Program-made: the position numbers and the translations under genes
Source of the DNA: Streptacidiphilus rugosus AM-16
GTDB taxonomy: Bacteria; Actinomycetota; Actinomycetes; Streptomycetales; Streptomycetaceae
Length of the DNA: 64,000 nucleotides
Direction of reading: 5' to 3'
Assembly (NCBI RefSeq): GCF_000744655.1
Contig: NZ_JQMJ01000004.1
Span: forward strand, 2,356,001 to 2,420,000
Part shown: one piece after another, positions 43,267 to 50,922 of the stretch
How positions within the stretch are numbered: the stretch's first letter is position 1
How the letters are laid out: each line of letters opens with the position of its first letter
The notes under the pieces: generated by a model
What the model was told of the DNA's origin: nothing
Database searches by the model: none
The model's input: the letters and a program-made list of their open reading frames with translations, nothing else

Positions 43267-43312
43267 CCGCGGGCTCAGCTCACCGCGGCCCGCGGCCCCC
43301 GGGCGCCTGTCC

Positions 43313-43810
43313 CTACGCCTTGGCCTTCTCCTTGGTCTCGCGACTCACGGGGGTCGCCTTTGCGCTCTGGAGGGCCCGTTCGGAGATCACCAGCGCCACG
43401 CTGCTGTATACGGCCAGAAGGATCAGCACTCCGCCGGTCACGATGTCCGCGACGGCCGCCTGGCCGGCTTCGGAGTAGTGGGAGTAACCCACGGCGAAAG
43501 GCGCGATCACCAGCCAGGCGCCCGCCAGACCGATGATGACGTCGCTGACTCTGGTGGGCTCACGCAGCAGGCGGCCCATTCCGTTGAGGACGGCCACGAT
43601 GCCCACCATGACCTCGTTGAGGTGGGCCTCCTGAGCCTGGTACGTCGTCGGGTAGTCGAGCACCGCGATCGTCGTGAACAACCACACGCCGATCAGGATC
43701 AGCGGATAGCCCAGAGACTCCCGCTGGTCCGCCCACCACAGGTGACGCGGTGGCTTGACCCTCTCCAGACCGACGATCTCAGGTGCGCGGGTTGTAGTCA
43801 CAAGCGCCAT
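43313..43810 (-). CDS. SPW-repeat membrane protein
   Basis: A 165-residue membrane protein with four helices in two repeats (DQRESLGYPLILIGVWLFTTIAVL and SDVIIGLAGAWLVIAPFAVGY), typical of SPW-repeat proteins, here with altered SPW triplets. The loops carry NEVMVGIVAVLNGMGRL, another family segment. The C-terminus is charged (SRETKEKAKA). Function unknown; homologues sit in the cytoplasmic membrane. ATG start at 43810, with AGAGGGG upstream on the minus strand. Confidence 0.85.
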   Translation of the reverse strand: MALVTTTRAPEIVGLERVKPPRHLWWADQRESLGYPLILIGVWLFTTIAVLDYPTTYQAQEAHLNEVMVGIVAVLNGMGRLLREPTRVSDVIIGLAGAWLVIAPFAVGYSHYSEAGQAAVADIVTGGVLILLAVYSSVALVISERALQSAKATPVSRETKEKAKA

Positions 43811-44351
43811 GACAGCCCCTCTGGCTCGGACGACAGGGCACCGCTCGCCGCAGCCCTTCCGGCCCGCGGCGGGCGATCCTTCGTACTTGGATTGTCACCC
43901 GCTACTGATCACCACGCCCGACGAGCGCTGCCCACCCCCGCTCCGCCGCCGCCCACGTCAGGCCGCCCGACACCATGCTCGCCGTGGGCCTTTTCGCTGG
44001 TGGGAGTGGCATTCGAACCACCACCTCGGACCGCGAGCCTGCACGCCTGCGGCGAGTCCACACCACGTAGGCTGCTCGCAGGAGGGGACGCCGGGCATCC
44101 TCGTCCCGGTCGTCCCACCGCGAGAGCGTCGTCGGCGCACCCGCTTCTGCGTTCGGCTCGCTCGCCTCCCCGAGGTCCCTCAGACGCTCCCCTTCGCACG
44201 AACCCCTCGGCGCGTCGAGAACGTACTCAGTGGGCGGCCAGGCCCGAATGCCAGGCCCCACCGAGAACCGTCAGCCGGAGAAAGCACGGCAGCAGCCATG
44301 AACGGCGGTTGGGTGTCGATCTGGGTCCCAGTTGCTTCCTGGGGGCGCCGG
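43811..44351. other. Gene-poor stretch with a possible tRNA relic
   Basis: No convincing gene. On the minus strand, GGTTCGAAT followed by an acceptor-like CTCCCACCA ends at 43998, and a matching GGTGGGA 5' acceptor strand lies at 44119-44113. The 122-nt span is too long for a tRNA, the T-stem does not pair in register, and no anticodon arm folds well. It could be a decayed tRNA or an old attachment site, or chance in GC-rich DNA. Confidence 0.3.
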
Positions 44352-44549
44352 CTAGTCGACCGGCCGTTCGAAGGTAACGAAGATCCTCAAGTTATTGAGA
44401 CCACTGCCTCCGGCCCTGGTCAGGAACTTCAACTGCCAACCCTGAGCCGCGTGTTCATTCAGGACTTTCTCCAACTTGTCGCCAGAGAGCCTGCGGCCGG
44501 CGTACTTCTCCCGTAGCTCGAGCGCCTTGTACTCATACCTCGCAGCCAT
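44352..44549 (-). CDS. DUF4177 small protein
   Basis: A 65-residue protein of the DUF4177 type: YEYKALELREKY at the start, LEKVLNEHAAQGWQLKFLTRAG in the middle and IFVTFERP at the end, the family's complete length. The role of DUF4177 is unknown; it is a small soluble domain often encoded in accessory regions. I chose ATG 44549 because the family begins there; a longer reading to 44744 adds Arg-rich residues. No clear ribosome site. Confidence 0.75.
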   Translation of the reverse strand: MAARYEYKALELREKYAGRRLSGDKLEKVLNEHAAQGWQLKFLTRAGGSGLNNLRIFVTFERPVD

Positions 44550-44896
44550 GTGATCATTGTCCGGCAGGCACAGAAGGGCATCAACCGGACGAGCAGGCCA
44601 GCGCGCCGACATCTCCTTTGCAAGTCTTCCCGGGGCGGATCCCGCCTGAGCGGCGACGCCGCCACCAGCAAGGGAGCCGCATTCGTCCCCTCGATTGCCC
44701 GCGACTCCCCGTATGCGCCGCTGTCTCCTGGCACGTGGTGGCACGACCGGAGGAGTGGAGCATGGCTTGATGCGACTGGAGTGTGGAACCGCCCAGCTGC
44801 GGACCGAAGACAGGCAGCTGCTCGGGCATCACCATGAACCGCTGCTGACGCCCGACGCCAAGCGCGTGATCAGGCGACTGGGCGCGTGGCACCCCT
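44550..44896. other. Intergenic stretch in the scar zone
   Basis: A divergent gap between the DUF4177 gene and a hypothetical gene. Overlapping open frames on both strands give no recognisable protein. No RNA gene or strong hairpin seen. Confidence 0.4.
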
Positions 44897-45544
44897 ATGC
44901 TCGCGCACGTGGAGGACTCGACGCCCTATCACCTCTGGCTGGCGGCAATCGACACACCAGTACCCGAGGCCGAGATGCGATGGCACTGGAGGATCAAGGA
45001 CGACCCCACTCCCGTCCTCGACGCCGCGCTGACGAAGGCCGTCTACTTCTACCTCGGAACATGGACATTCGCCCACGACTCCGAACAGCCCCAGAGCGCG
45101 AGATGCCCCGCCCTTCGGATCGCCGACTGGCTGTTCTGGCGCGGAACCACACCCGAATACACGCTGCCGACGCTCGACCTGCGACTCTCGGCTGAGCTGA
45201 CCGAGCGCTTCCAGCCCCGCGCCGATGACCTGCCGGCGGTGGCCGGAAACCCAACCGACTTCACAGCATTTCTCGCCGGTCACCATGGCCATGGCGTCCT
45301 GTCGATCGACGCGGACTCTGTACCCCAGGAATACCAGCGACGAGCCGACCTTGATTCCTGCCACCTGCGCGATCTGTCGCCCATTCCCCGCCAGTCCCCG
45401 GAGTGCCCCGCGCTTCCCCAATCGATCTGGCACGAATGTGGCACGGCGTTGCTACGGCTCGGCGCAGGCAGGCATTGTCGGCGGACTTGGTCAGAGCTCA
45501 GCCGTCCAGACCCCAACAGGGTGCTCGCCGGGCGGCAGCCATAG
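44897..45544 (+). CDS. Hypothetical protein
   Basis: A 215-residue soluble protein I do not recognise. The first 160 residues look genuine: WHWRIKDDPTPVLDAALTKAVYFYLGTWTFAHDS and LRIADWLFWRGTTPEY show balanced composition and aromatic clusters. The last 50 are Arg/Cys/Pro-rich and may be a frame-shifted or altered tail, overlapping the end of the convergent DUF4262 gene by about 54 nt. Start is ATG 44897 or GTG 44909. Domain type unknown. Confidence 0.5.
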   Translation: MLAHVEDSTPYHLWLAAIDTPVPEAEMRWHWRIKDDPTPVLDAALTKAVYFYLGTWTFAHDSEQPQSARCPALRIADWLFWRGTTPEYTLPTLDLRLSAELTERFQPRADDLPAVAGNPTDFTAFLAGHHGHGVLSIDADSVPQEYQRRADLDSCHLRDLSPIPRQSPECPALPQSIWHECGTALLRLGAGRHCRRTWSELSRPDPNRVLAGRQP

Positions 45545-46039
45545 CTGAGGCTGCGATTCCCGATGCCCCCGCTCGACTTCTTGTTCCCAGTGAAAGCGGT
45601 CGTTCACATCCGGCCATGCCACCTGCAGGACCGGGAGGGGTGGCCGTCGGTAGAACCCTATTGCCCACCCAAAGAAGATCCGATACCAGCGAGGGTCGGC
45701 GTGCTTGAGTGCCACAAGCCGGTCGCGAACGACGCCCCGGTGCTCCTGTCCGTCAGCCAGGACCGTGCCTGACGCGACCTTCTCACCGAGCGCGTCGAGC
45801 ATGCGGTACATCTCGTGGATGTCGAGCCCAAACATCGCGAGCTCAGGCGCGCCGTGCGCGTGAGCCAGGCCGATCGTGTAGGCGAACCCAGGGCCGATCT
45901 CATCCTCGGGAACCATCACGACGTGCCATCCGTGCTCCTGCACATGAGCGATGATCGTCCGATCGACCTGGTCTGCATCGTCCCGGTCACCGTAGTCATG
46001 GCACAGGATGCATCGGCACAGGAATGGATCGCTGGTCAT
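45491..46039 (-). CDS. DUF4262 protein
   Basis: A 182-residue protein with the DUF4262 pattern: VQEHGWHVVMVPEDEIGPGFAYTIGLAHAHGAPELAMFGL, then a helical middle part and VLQVAWPDVNDRFHWE at the end. The N-terminus CRCILCHDYGD holds three cysteines that could bind zinc, an addition common in actinobacterial members. Function unknown; members often occur near phage or plasmid genes. ATG 46039 is preferred; an upstream ATG at 46063 adds eight residues. Confidence 0.8.
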   Translation of the reverse strand: MTSDPFLCRCILCHDYGDRDDADQVDRTIIAHVQEHGWHVVMVPEDEIGPGFAYTIGLAHAHGAPELAMFGLDIHEMYRMLDALGEKVASGTVLADGQEHRGVVRDRLVALKHADPRWYRIFFGWAIGFYRRPPLPVLQVAWPDVNDRFHWEQEVERGHRESQPQLWLPPGEHPVGVWTAEL

Positions 46040-46112
46040 GCGTGGAGAGTACGAGGTGGGCATTCGAGTCAGGCAGGCAGGCCCCGCATTCTGGCTCTGG
46101 CCTGAGTGGGGT

Positions 46113-46149
46113 GGTCCCTCCTCGATCGGGCAGCTCCGCCGAACCGGGG
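46113..46149 (+). repeat. Dispersed 37-bp repeat, copy 1
   Basis: The segment with core CCTCGATCGGGCAGCTC and GCCGAACCGGGG matches 46993-47029 with two mismatches. Both copies are on the same strand and outside genes. Confidence 0.6.
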
Positions 46150-46287
46150 CCCGCGAGGAGCGGCTTTACAGACCGCTTGATTCTCCGGCTGGACTCCGTC
46201 CCTGACCAGCACCGATCGCACATTGCCCACGTCCGCTTCGGCTCCTGGCCCGCAGCTGGTCCGGATCATGGACTTCGCGCGCCTTGA

Positions 46288-46824
46288 TCAACTTTGAACG
46301 AGAATCTCTGCCCCGCCGCACACGGAATCGGGGTCGTATGCCGCGCAGACTCCAGCAGAGCCGTCGGGTAGCTTCACCAGGTCCATCACGTCGGCCGGGG
46401 ACACCACGTCAGGTAGTGGGCCGAACGTCAAGACTGCTTCTCCTGATTGGACGTTCCAGGTGCCCGCGTAGTCGCGGTAGGTCCAACCGTGTACATCCGG
46501 AACGGACGTTGGCCAATGCCGAGCCGTGAAAGTTCCGTCTGCGCCGAAAAGGATCGCGGTTCCGTCCGAGCCATGCCAGGCCCCGAGGATCTGGGCTGGG
46601 GTTGCGGTCTCACGCGCTGGCAGTGAGTCGGACGTCGCTATCAGGCGAAGCAGCAAGCCAAGGGCGCCCACGAGTGCGGCGGCAACGCCCCCCACCAATA
46701 GCAAGGTCCGTCGGGCAGGTTGACGTCGCCCTGGCGGGCGCCATGCCTCCCGCGAATCCCATCCATCGTCGGGTTCGTCGTTGCCTTTGCCCACAATCCC
46801 CCCAAGTGCCCCCGTCGCGGCCAA
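46288..46824 (-). CDS. Hypothetical single-pass membrane protein
   Basis: Up to 178 residues. A hydrophilic, charged N-terminus is followed by one transmembrane helix (LLLVGGVAAALVGALGLLLRLIA). The extracellular domain contains ILGAWHGSDGTAILFGADGTFTARHWP, the pattern of small lipocalin-like or beta-sandwich domains seen in actinobacterial exported proteins, and two cysteines (VCAAYDPDSVC) that could pair. The start is uncertain: ATG-like codons are absent near a ribosome site, and a GTG about 30 nt inside follows a GGGGGG run. Function unknown. Confidence 0.55.
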   Translation of the reverse strand: MAATGALGGIVGKGNDEPDDGWDSREAWRPPGRRQPARRTLLLVGGVAAALVGALGLLLRLIATSDSLPARETATPAQILGAWHGSDGTAILFGADGTFTARHWPTSVPDVHGWTYRDYAGTWNVQSGEAVLTFGPLPDVVSPADVMDLVKLPDGSAGVCAAYDPDSVCGGAEILVQS

Positions 46825-47325
46825 GCCCGCACCGCACCTGCACGACGTGCAGCTACGGCCATAATGGATCTCTGTTTGAACATGTTCAACTCCTGTGCGG
46901 ATCTACGAGTCCGCGACTCCGGCATGAGCCGCAAATGCGCTGGCGGACTCGGCCCGGGTCCCGCCGTCGCAACGCCAAGGGGCGAGCTGGTCGGTTCCTC
47001 CTCGATCGGGCAGCTCTGCCGAACCGGGGTTCTCCCAGGGCCGCCGGGCTCACCGCGTGACCCTTGGGCTTGGCCTGGCGGCCCTGGGAGGTTCCCGGTA
47101 CGCCTCCGGGGCTCGATCGGGGAGAAGCCACCCCGCGCCCCCACCCCACCACCTACCCGCGCTTTCGCCGCTGGCTGGCTCCTTGAGAGGGCCGGGGTTT
47201 GGGGCGGAGCCCCATGGCGCCCTCCATGCTGGTGGTGATGGTTGCCTCTGAGAAGACGGTGTCATGTTCGGGGAGCAGGGTCCTATGGTCGCTGCGTGCC
47301 TCCTGCTGAGGCTGCCCCCGGGCCC
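46825..47325. other. Gene-poor stretch left of the IS element
   Basis: No gene family recognised in any frame. It contains the second copy of the 37-bp repeat and several GGCC-rich inverted patches. Probably decayed accessory DNA. Confidence 0.4.
46993..47029 (+). repeat. Dispersed 37-bp repeat, copy 2
   Basis: Second copy of the repeat at 46113-46149, 880 nt away, with two mismatches (C to T at two positions). Flanking sequences differ. Confidence 0.6.
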
Positions 47326-48758
47326 GCCGGTCACGTCCGCTGGCGTGGTGTATCGACGGCCAGTCGGTGATCTCTTTGCAGATTAGGCGGTGAGGGCGGT
47401 CGGGTTGGTGTCGTCGGTGGGTTCTCCCTCGATCGGGTGGAGGCGGCAGCGGCCGAGGATCTCGGACCCGATGTAGCGCCGTTGCTCGGCCCATTCGTCG
47501 CTCTGCTCGGCCAGGACAGCGCCGACCAGCCTGATGACGGAGGCTCGGTCGGGGAAGATCCCGACGACGTCGGTGCGGCGGCGGATCTCCTTGTTCAGCC
47601 GTTCCTGCGGGTTGTTGCTCCAGATGCTCTTCCAGACCGTGCGTGGGAAGGCGGCGAACGCCAGCAGGTCCTCGCGGGCGTTCTCCAGGTGCTCGGCCGC
47701 GGCGGGGAACTTCTCGTGCAGCGAGCCGATCACCTGACCCATCTGCTGATGGACCGCGTCGGCGTCGGGCTGCTCGAACACGGTCCGCAGCAGTGTGGCG
47801 ACCCACGGCTGGGCCGATTTGGGGACCTGAGTCAGGAGGTTGCGGGCGTAGTGGGTGCGGCAGCGCTGCCAGCTCGCGCCGGGCAGGACCCCGGCGACGG
47901 CGTCGACCAGGCCTGTGTGGGCGTCGGAGACAACCAGCTTCACCCCGGCCAGGCCGCGGGCGACCAGGGACCGCAGGAATGCGGTCCAGCCGGCTCCGTC
48001 CTCGACGGTGGCGACGTCCAGGCCCAGGACTTCGCGCTGGCCCTCGTTGTTGACGCCGACGGCGACCAGGCATGCGATGTTGACCACGCGGCCGCCCTCG
48101 CGGACCTTCTGGGTCAGCGCGTCGAGCCAGACGAAGGTGTAGGGCCCCTGGTCCAGGGGGCGGTTGCGGAACTCCGCGACCCGCCCGTCCAGGTGCTTGG
48201 CCATCTCGCTGACCTGGGACTTCGACAGCTGGGTGACGCCCAGGGTCTCGGCGAGCTTCTCGACACGGCGGGTGGAGACGCCGAGCAGGTAGGCGGTGGC
48301 GACGACCGAGATCAGGGCCTGCTCGGCCCGGCGTCGGCGTTCCAGCAGCCAGGTGGGGAAGTAGGAGCCCGACCGCAGTTTGGGGATGGCCAGCTCGACG
48401 GTGCCGGCGCGGGTGTCCCACTCGCGCGGGCGGTAGCCGTTGCGGTGGTTGACGCGTTCGTCGCTGACCTGCCCGTATTCGGCGTTGCAGAGAGCGTCGG
48501 CCTCCGCGGACATGAGCGCGTCGGCGAACGTCTTGACCATCGCGCGCAGCAGATCGGGACTCGCCGAGGCCAAGTTCGCCTCAATCGTGGCGTGCAGGGG
48601 CAGACTGTCAGGTGCGGTCATCGTGCTGGTCTCCTTCGGGCTTAGACACCTCGAAGATCAGCCGATGGCCGTTCAACTATGCGGGCACCCAACCGATTCA
48701 GGAGCAAACCCCCGGATCAGGTGGAAACCCGTACACCATTTCCCAGGACGCAACCGGC
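47326..48758 (-). mobile_element. IS256-family insertion sequence, complete
   Basis: A 1.43-kb element. The left end, GCCGGTCACGTCC...TGGTGTA (47326-47352), and the right end (48732-48758 read on the minus strand, GCCGGTTGCGTCC...TGGTGTA) form a 27-bp inverted repeat with 19 matches. One full-length transposase gene lies between. No exact 8-bp target duplication is visible at the flanks I can define, so the exact outer bases may be off by a few or the copy is old. Confidence 0.8.
47383..48621 (-). CDS. IS256-family transposase
   Basis: A 412-residue mutator-type DDE transposase that appears intact. YGQVSDERVNHRNGYRPREWDTRAGTVELAIPKLR is the family's DNA-binding start. The catalytic region has TFVWLDALTQKVREGG (first Asp), LVVSDAHTGLVDAV (second Asp) and the C-terminal segment WSNNPQERLNKEIRRRTDVVGIFPD with the final Glu. 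TYARNLL/CRTHYARNLL fits the conserved C-x(2)-H motif. ATG start with GGAG upstream (GAAGGAGACC). No frameshift is seen, so the element may still be mobile. Confidence 0.95.
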   Translation of the reverse strand: MTAPDSLPLHATIEANLASASPDLLRAMVKTFADALMSAEADALCNAEYGQVSDERVNHRNGYRPREWDTRAGTVELAIPKLRSGSYFPTWLLERRRRAEQALISVVATAYLLGVSTRRVEKLAETLGVTQLSKSQVSEMAKHLDGRVAEFRNRPLDQGPYTFVWLDALTQKVREGGRVVNIACLVAVGVNNEGQREVLGLDVATVEDGAGWTAFLRSLVARGLAGVKLVVSDAHTGLVDAVAGVLPGASWQRCRTHYARNLLTQVPKSAQPWVATLLRTVFEQPDADAVHQQMGQVIGSLHEKFPAAAEHLENAREDLLAFAAFPRTVWKSIWSNNPQERLNKEIRRRTDVVGIFPDRASVIRLVGAVLAEQSDEWAEQRRYIGSEILGRCRLHPIEGEPTDDTNPTALTA

Positions 48759-49370
48759 CCGCCCCGGTCCGACCGGCGCCCTGCACGCACCCCGTACCCG
48801 TTCCGGCGGTGGGTGCTTGAAGCAAATCGTTGGTGAGCTCAGCCATGCAGTCCCAGACTGTTGATCCCCCTTGTCTCTTTCCTGTCCGAGGGGGAGGCCA
48901 CCGCTGGCGTGCGCCCGCCCGTACTTAAGGCCTGAGGGCGGGCGGGCGTCGGCGGATGGCCGACGCCCGCGTAGCAGTGTGAATGTCCAGACCCGTCGGG
49001 TCGCCGATCAGTTATTCGCTCTGCCCGTGTGTCCGTGGTGGCTGCTGCGGGACTCGTCCCGCGTCGATCTTTGCTCTTCCATCCCCTGCGGTTGGTGGAG
49101 CGCGGACGTGCGGGAGCGACCGGGGAGAGGGTGCCGATCGGGCCGGGGCGAGACCGGGCCAGCCATCCGCGGGGAGGCCGGCACGGACGGCAGGCCGGGC
49201 CGCGCGAGCGGAGCGAGCGCCTTGATTCAGTAGAGAAAGTCATCACAGCGATCGACGAGGGGGCCATCTCCTCACCGGCGCTGTCGGCAATGCGTGGTGA
49301 GTCGTCGTGTTCGAGCTGTTCGGCACTGCGGACGACAGACCACCAGGTCCAGGTGACACGTTAAAAGGCA
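48759..49370. other. Gene-poor stretch between the IS element and the tRNA scar
   Basis: No convincing gene. A hairpin lies at 48944-48968 (listed separately), with a neighbouring weaker GCCCGCCC/GGGCGGGC pair at 48913-48943. The remainder gives Arg/Gly-rich products only. Confidence 0.45.
48944..48968. terminator. Perfect hairpin, possible terminator
   Basis: GGGCGTCGGC (48944-48953) and GCCGACGCCC (48959-48968) form a 10-bp perfect stem with a 5-nt loop. A second stem precedes it. No gene ends nearby, so the transcript it serves is unclear. Confidence 0.45.
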
Positions 49371-49407
49371 AACGGAGCCTCACGCCGATCCTGGCGTGGG
49401 CTCCGTT
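49371..49407 (-). terminator. Hairpin just downstream of the tRNA-Val 3' fragment
   Basis: AACGGAGCC + CACGCC (49371-49386) pairs with GGCGTG + GGCTCCGTT (49393-49407), a stem of about 15 bp with one bulge and a 6-nt loop, followed on the minus strand by TTTTAA-rich sequence (the plus strand has TTAAAAGGC before it). It begins 13 nt past the tRNA CCA end and looks like the native terminator of the tRNA gene, left on the chromosomal side. Confidence 0.7.
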
Positions 49408-49419
49408 GCTGATCAAACT

Positions 49420-49464
49420 TGGTGGGCACAGACGGATTCGAACCGCCGACATCTGCTTTGTAAG
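49420..49464 (-). tRNA. 3' fragment of tRNA-Val(TAC), attachment-site scar
   Basis: On the minus strand, 45 nt match the 3' half of a tRNA: anticodon loop CTTACAA (anticodon TAC), stem AGCAG, variable ATGTC, T-arm GGCGG-TTCGAAT-CCGTC (five pairs, one wobble), acceptor strand TGTGCCC, A73 and encoded CCA. No D-arm or 5' acceptor strand (GGGCACA) is found upstream. A 3' fragment of this kind is the usual core of an attachment site for actinomycete integrative elements. Its direction predicts the intact tRNA gene to the right. Confidence 0.8.
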
Positions 49465-49737
49465 TTCGACAACGCGTTCGATTAATGTCCAGCGGAGCCT
49501 CTCCTCATGGGACGCGACCGCCACAGGCGTCCCCGGGCATCCTCGCGCGTCCCCAGACGTTGCCGTCAAAGCGTGCCGTCAGATTGCCGTCCGGCTTTGG
49601 GCTGAAACAGCCGCGCCGCTGTTTCAGCCCTTCACGCCACAGAACTGCCGGAAAGACTGTCCCAGGCCCCGCCCCGGGCAAACGCTGAGCTAGGAGTATT
49701 GCTGGGACACAGGGACACCTGGGACAGTCCGGACAGG

Positions 49738-50421
49738 TCAGCCCAGGACGCGGCGCCGTCCCGGCTGGAGGTGTAGTACCTCCTGTAGGGACAGCCCATC
49801 CTCAGCCCAGAGCCGTAAGCGCTCGCGGTCGAGCCAGTACACGGCATTCAGATCGCCCCACGCCCGAGCATCCCGAGTCACCTGTCCGTTGGTCACCAGT
49901 ACCCCGAATGCGGCGCCGTGCACTGGTCCGGCCGTCCCCTTGATCTGATACATGACGGATGAGCCGACACGACCACCAACCGTGGTGTGCTTGCACTGAG
50001 CGACATAGACCCGGCCCCATCGGTCCCGACCGATGGCATCCGCAGCCTGGTCGCCACGCTGTCCGACATGGCGGGTACTGATTCCGTCCCGGATCATCAG
50101 ATCCCGCACCGCGAGTTCGAACTCCCGTGGGTCCATCGCATCCAGTGCTATCAATGGCAGCCTGAGCAGCGCCAGGCGCGCAGCCCTCGCGCTCTCGCTG
50201 GCGCGTCTCGCAAGCAGGCGCAGCGCGGCAGCCGCCACGCCAATCACGGCCACAATCGGGGCAAGCCACCAGAGACGCGCCCCGATGGCGAGGCTGACTC
50301 CAGCGAACCGCCACACTGCGAGAACCACAACGCAGCCCACGACGCCAGCCGCGGTCCATTCCCGACGACCACGAGGGACGCCAGGAAGGGTCGCCTTGAG
50401 CCGGTCCAGGTTCCGACTCAC
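49738..50421 (-). CDS. Membrane-anchored Mrr-like restriction endonuclease
   Basis: A 227-residue protein. Two transmembrane helices at about 23-47 and 51-70 lead to a cytoplasmic nuclease domain of the Mrr/PD-(D/E)xK type. PREFELAVRDLMIRDGISTRHVGQRGDQAADAIG contains the acidic residue (Asp124 or Asp128), and VYVAQCKH holds the QxK pair (Gln142, Lys144). The C-terminal part GAAFGVLVTNGQVTRDARAW is also typical of Mrr. GTG start overlapping the stop of a small membrane protein (GTGA). Probably part of the element's defence against incoming DNA. Confidence 0.82.
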   Translation of the reverse strand: MSRNLDRLKATLPGVPRGRREWTAAGVVGCVVVLAVWRFAGVSLAIGARLWWLAPIVAVIGVAAAALRLLARRASESARAARLALLRLPLIALDAMDPREFELAVRDLMIRDGISTRHVGQRGDQAADAIGRDRWGRVYVAQCKHTTVGGRVGSSVMYQIKGTAGPVHGAAFGVLVTNGQVTRDARAWGDLNAVYWLDRERLRLWAEDGLSLQEVLHLQPGRRRVLG

Positions 50422-50627
50422 CGGGCAGCGCTCGCGCTTGCCTTGGCGGTCGCCTTGCTGCTCGACGGGGTTCCGGAGGATGATCCGCTGAAGCAGCTGT
50501 GCAGTGCCGCGTACGCGAGGACTGCGACGACAGCCCACATGATCCACTTGCTGCTGGCCTTAGCCTTCGGCGTCGGGTTCTTCGCCCAACCGCCGCGGCG
50601 GTAGTGGTAGCCAGGACGTCCAGCCAT
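50418..50627 (-). CDS. Small single-pass membrane protein, 69 aa
   Basis: A 69-residue protein coupled to the nuclease gene. The basic N-terminus (MAGRPGYHYRRGGWAKNPTP) is followed by one helix (KWIMWAVVAVLAYAALHSCF) and a Ser/Ala/Lys-rich tail. It may help anchor or regulate the membrane-bound nuclease. ATG start with AGGGGGCAG upstream on the minus strand. No family recognised. Confidence 0.65.
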   Translation of the reverse strand: MAGRPGYHYRRGGWAKNPTPKAKASSKWIMWAVVAVLAYAALHSCFSGSSSGTPSSSKATAKASASAAR

Positions 50628-50922
50628 GCCTGCCCCCTCGAATCTGACGCCATCTCATGTGACGTGTTCCTCTCAGGTGAGCACGCGGCACCGACAGGTC
50701 GACAGGACGCCTCTACGGCTATGGCGAGATCCGGCCAGGTGGTGTGACTCGACACCGGCAGCTCGCCCGGACCTCACGCGCCTGGCTCCGGGACACTGTC
50801 GCACGTGGGCCCTGAGCTCAGTCCTCGACGAAGGGGGCCGCCGGCCCGGGCTCTCGTGCCCGAACAGCTAGGTTGGTGCCAAGTGGCCTCGCAGGGATGA
50901 GACTTGGTGCGATAGTGGACGA

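Noticed and set aside
44897..45544. Considered calling the hypothetical protein a nuclease or toxin
   Set aside because: No motif supports it, and its C-terminal part looks corrupted.
47318..48766. 8-bp target duplication around the IS256 element
   Set aside because: The flanking octamers differ, so no duplication is claimed.
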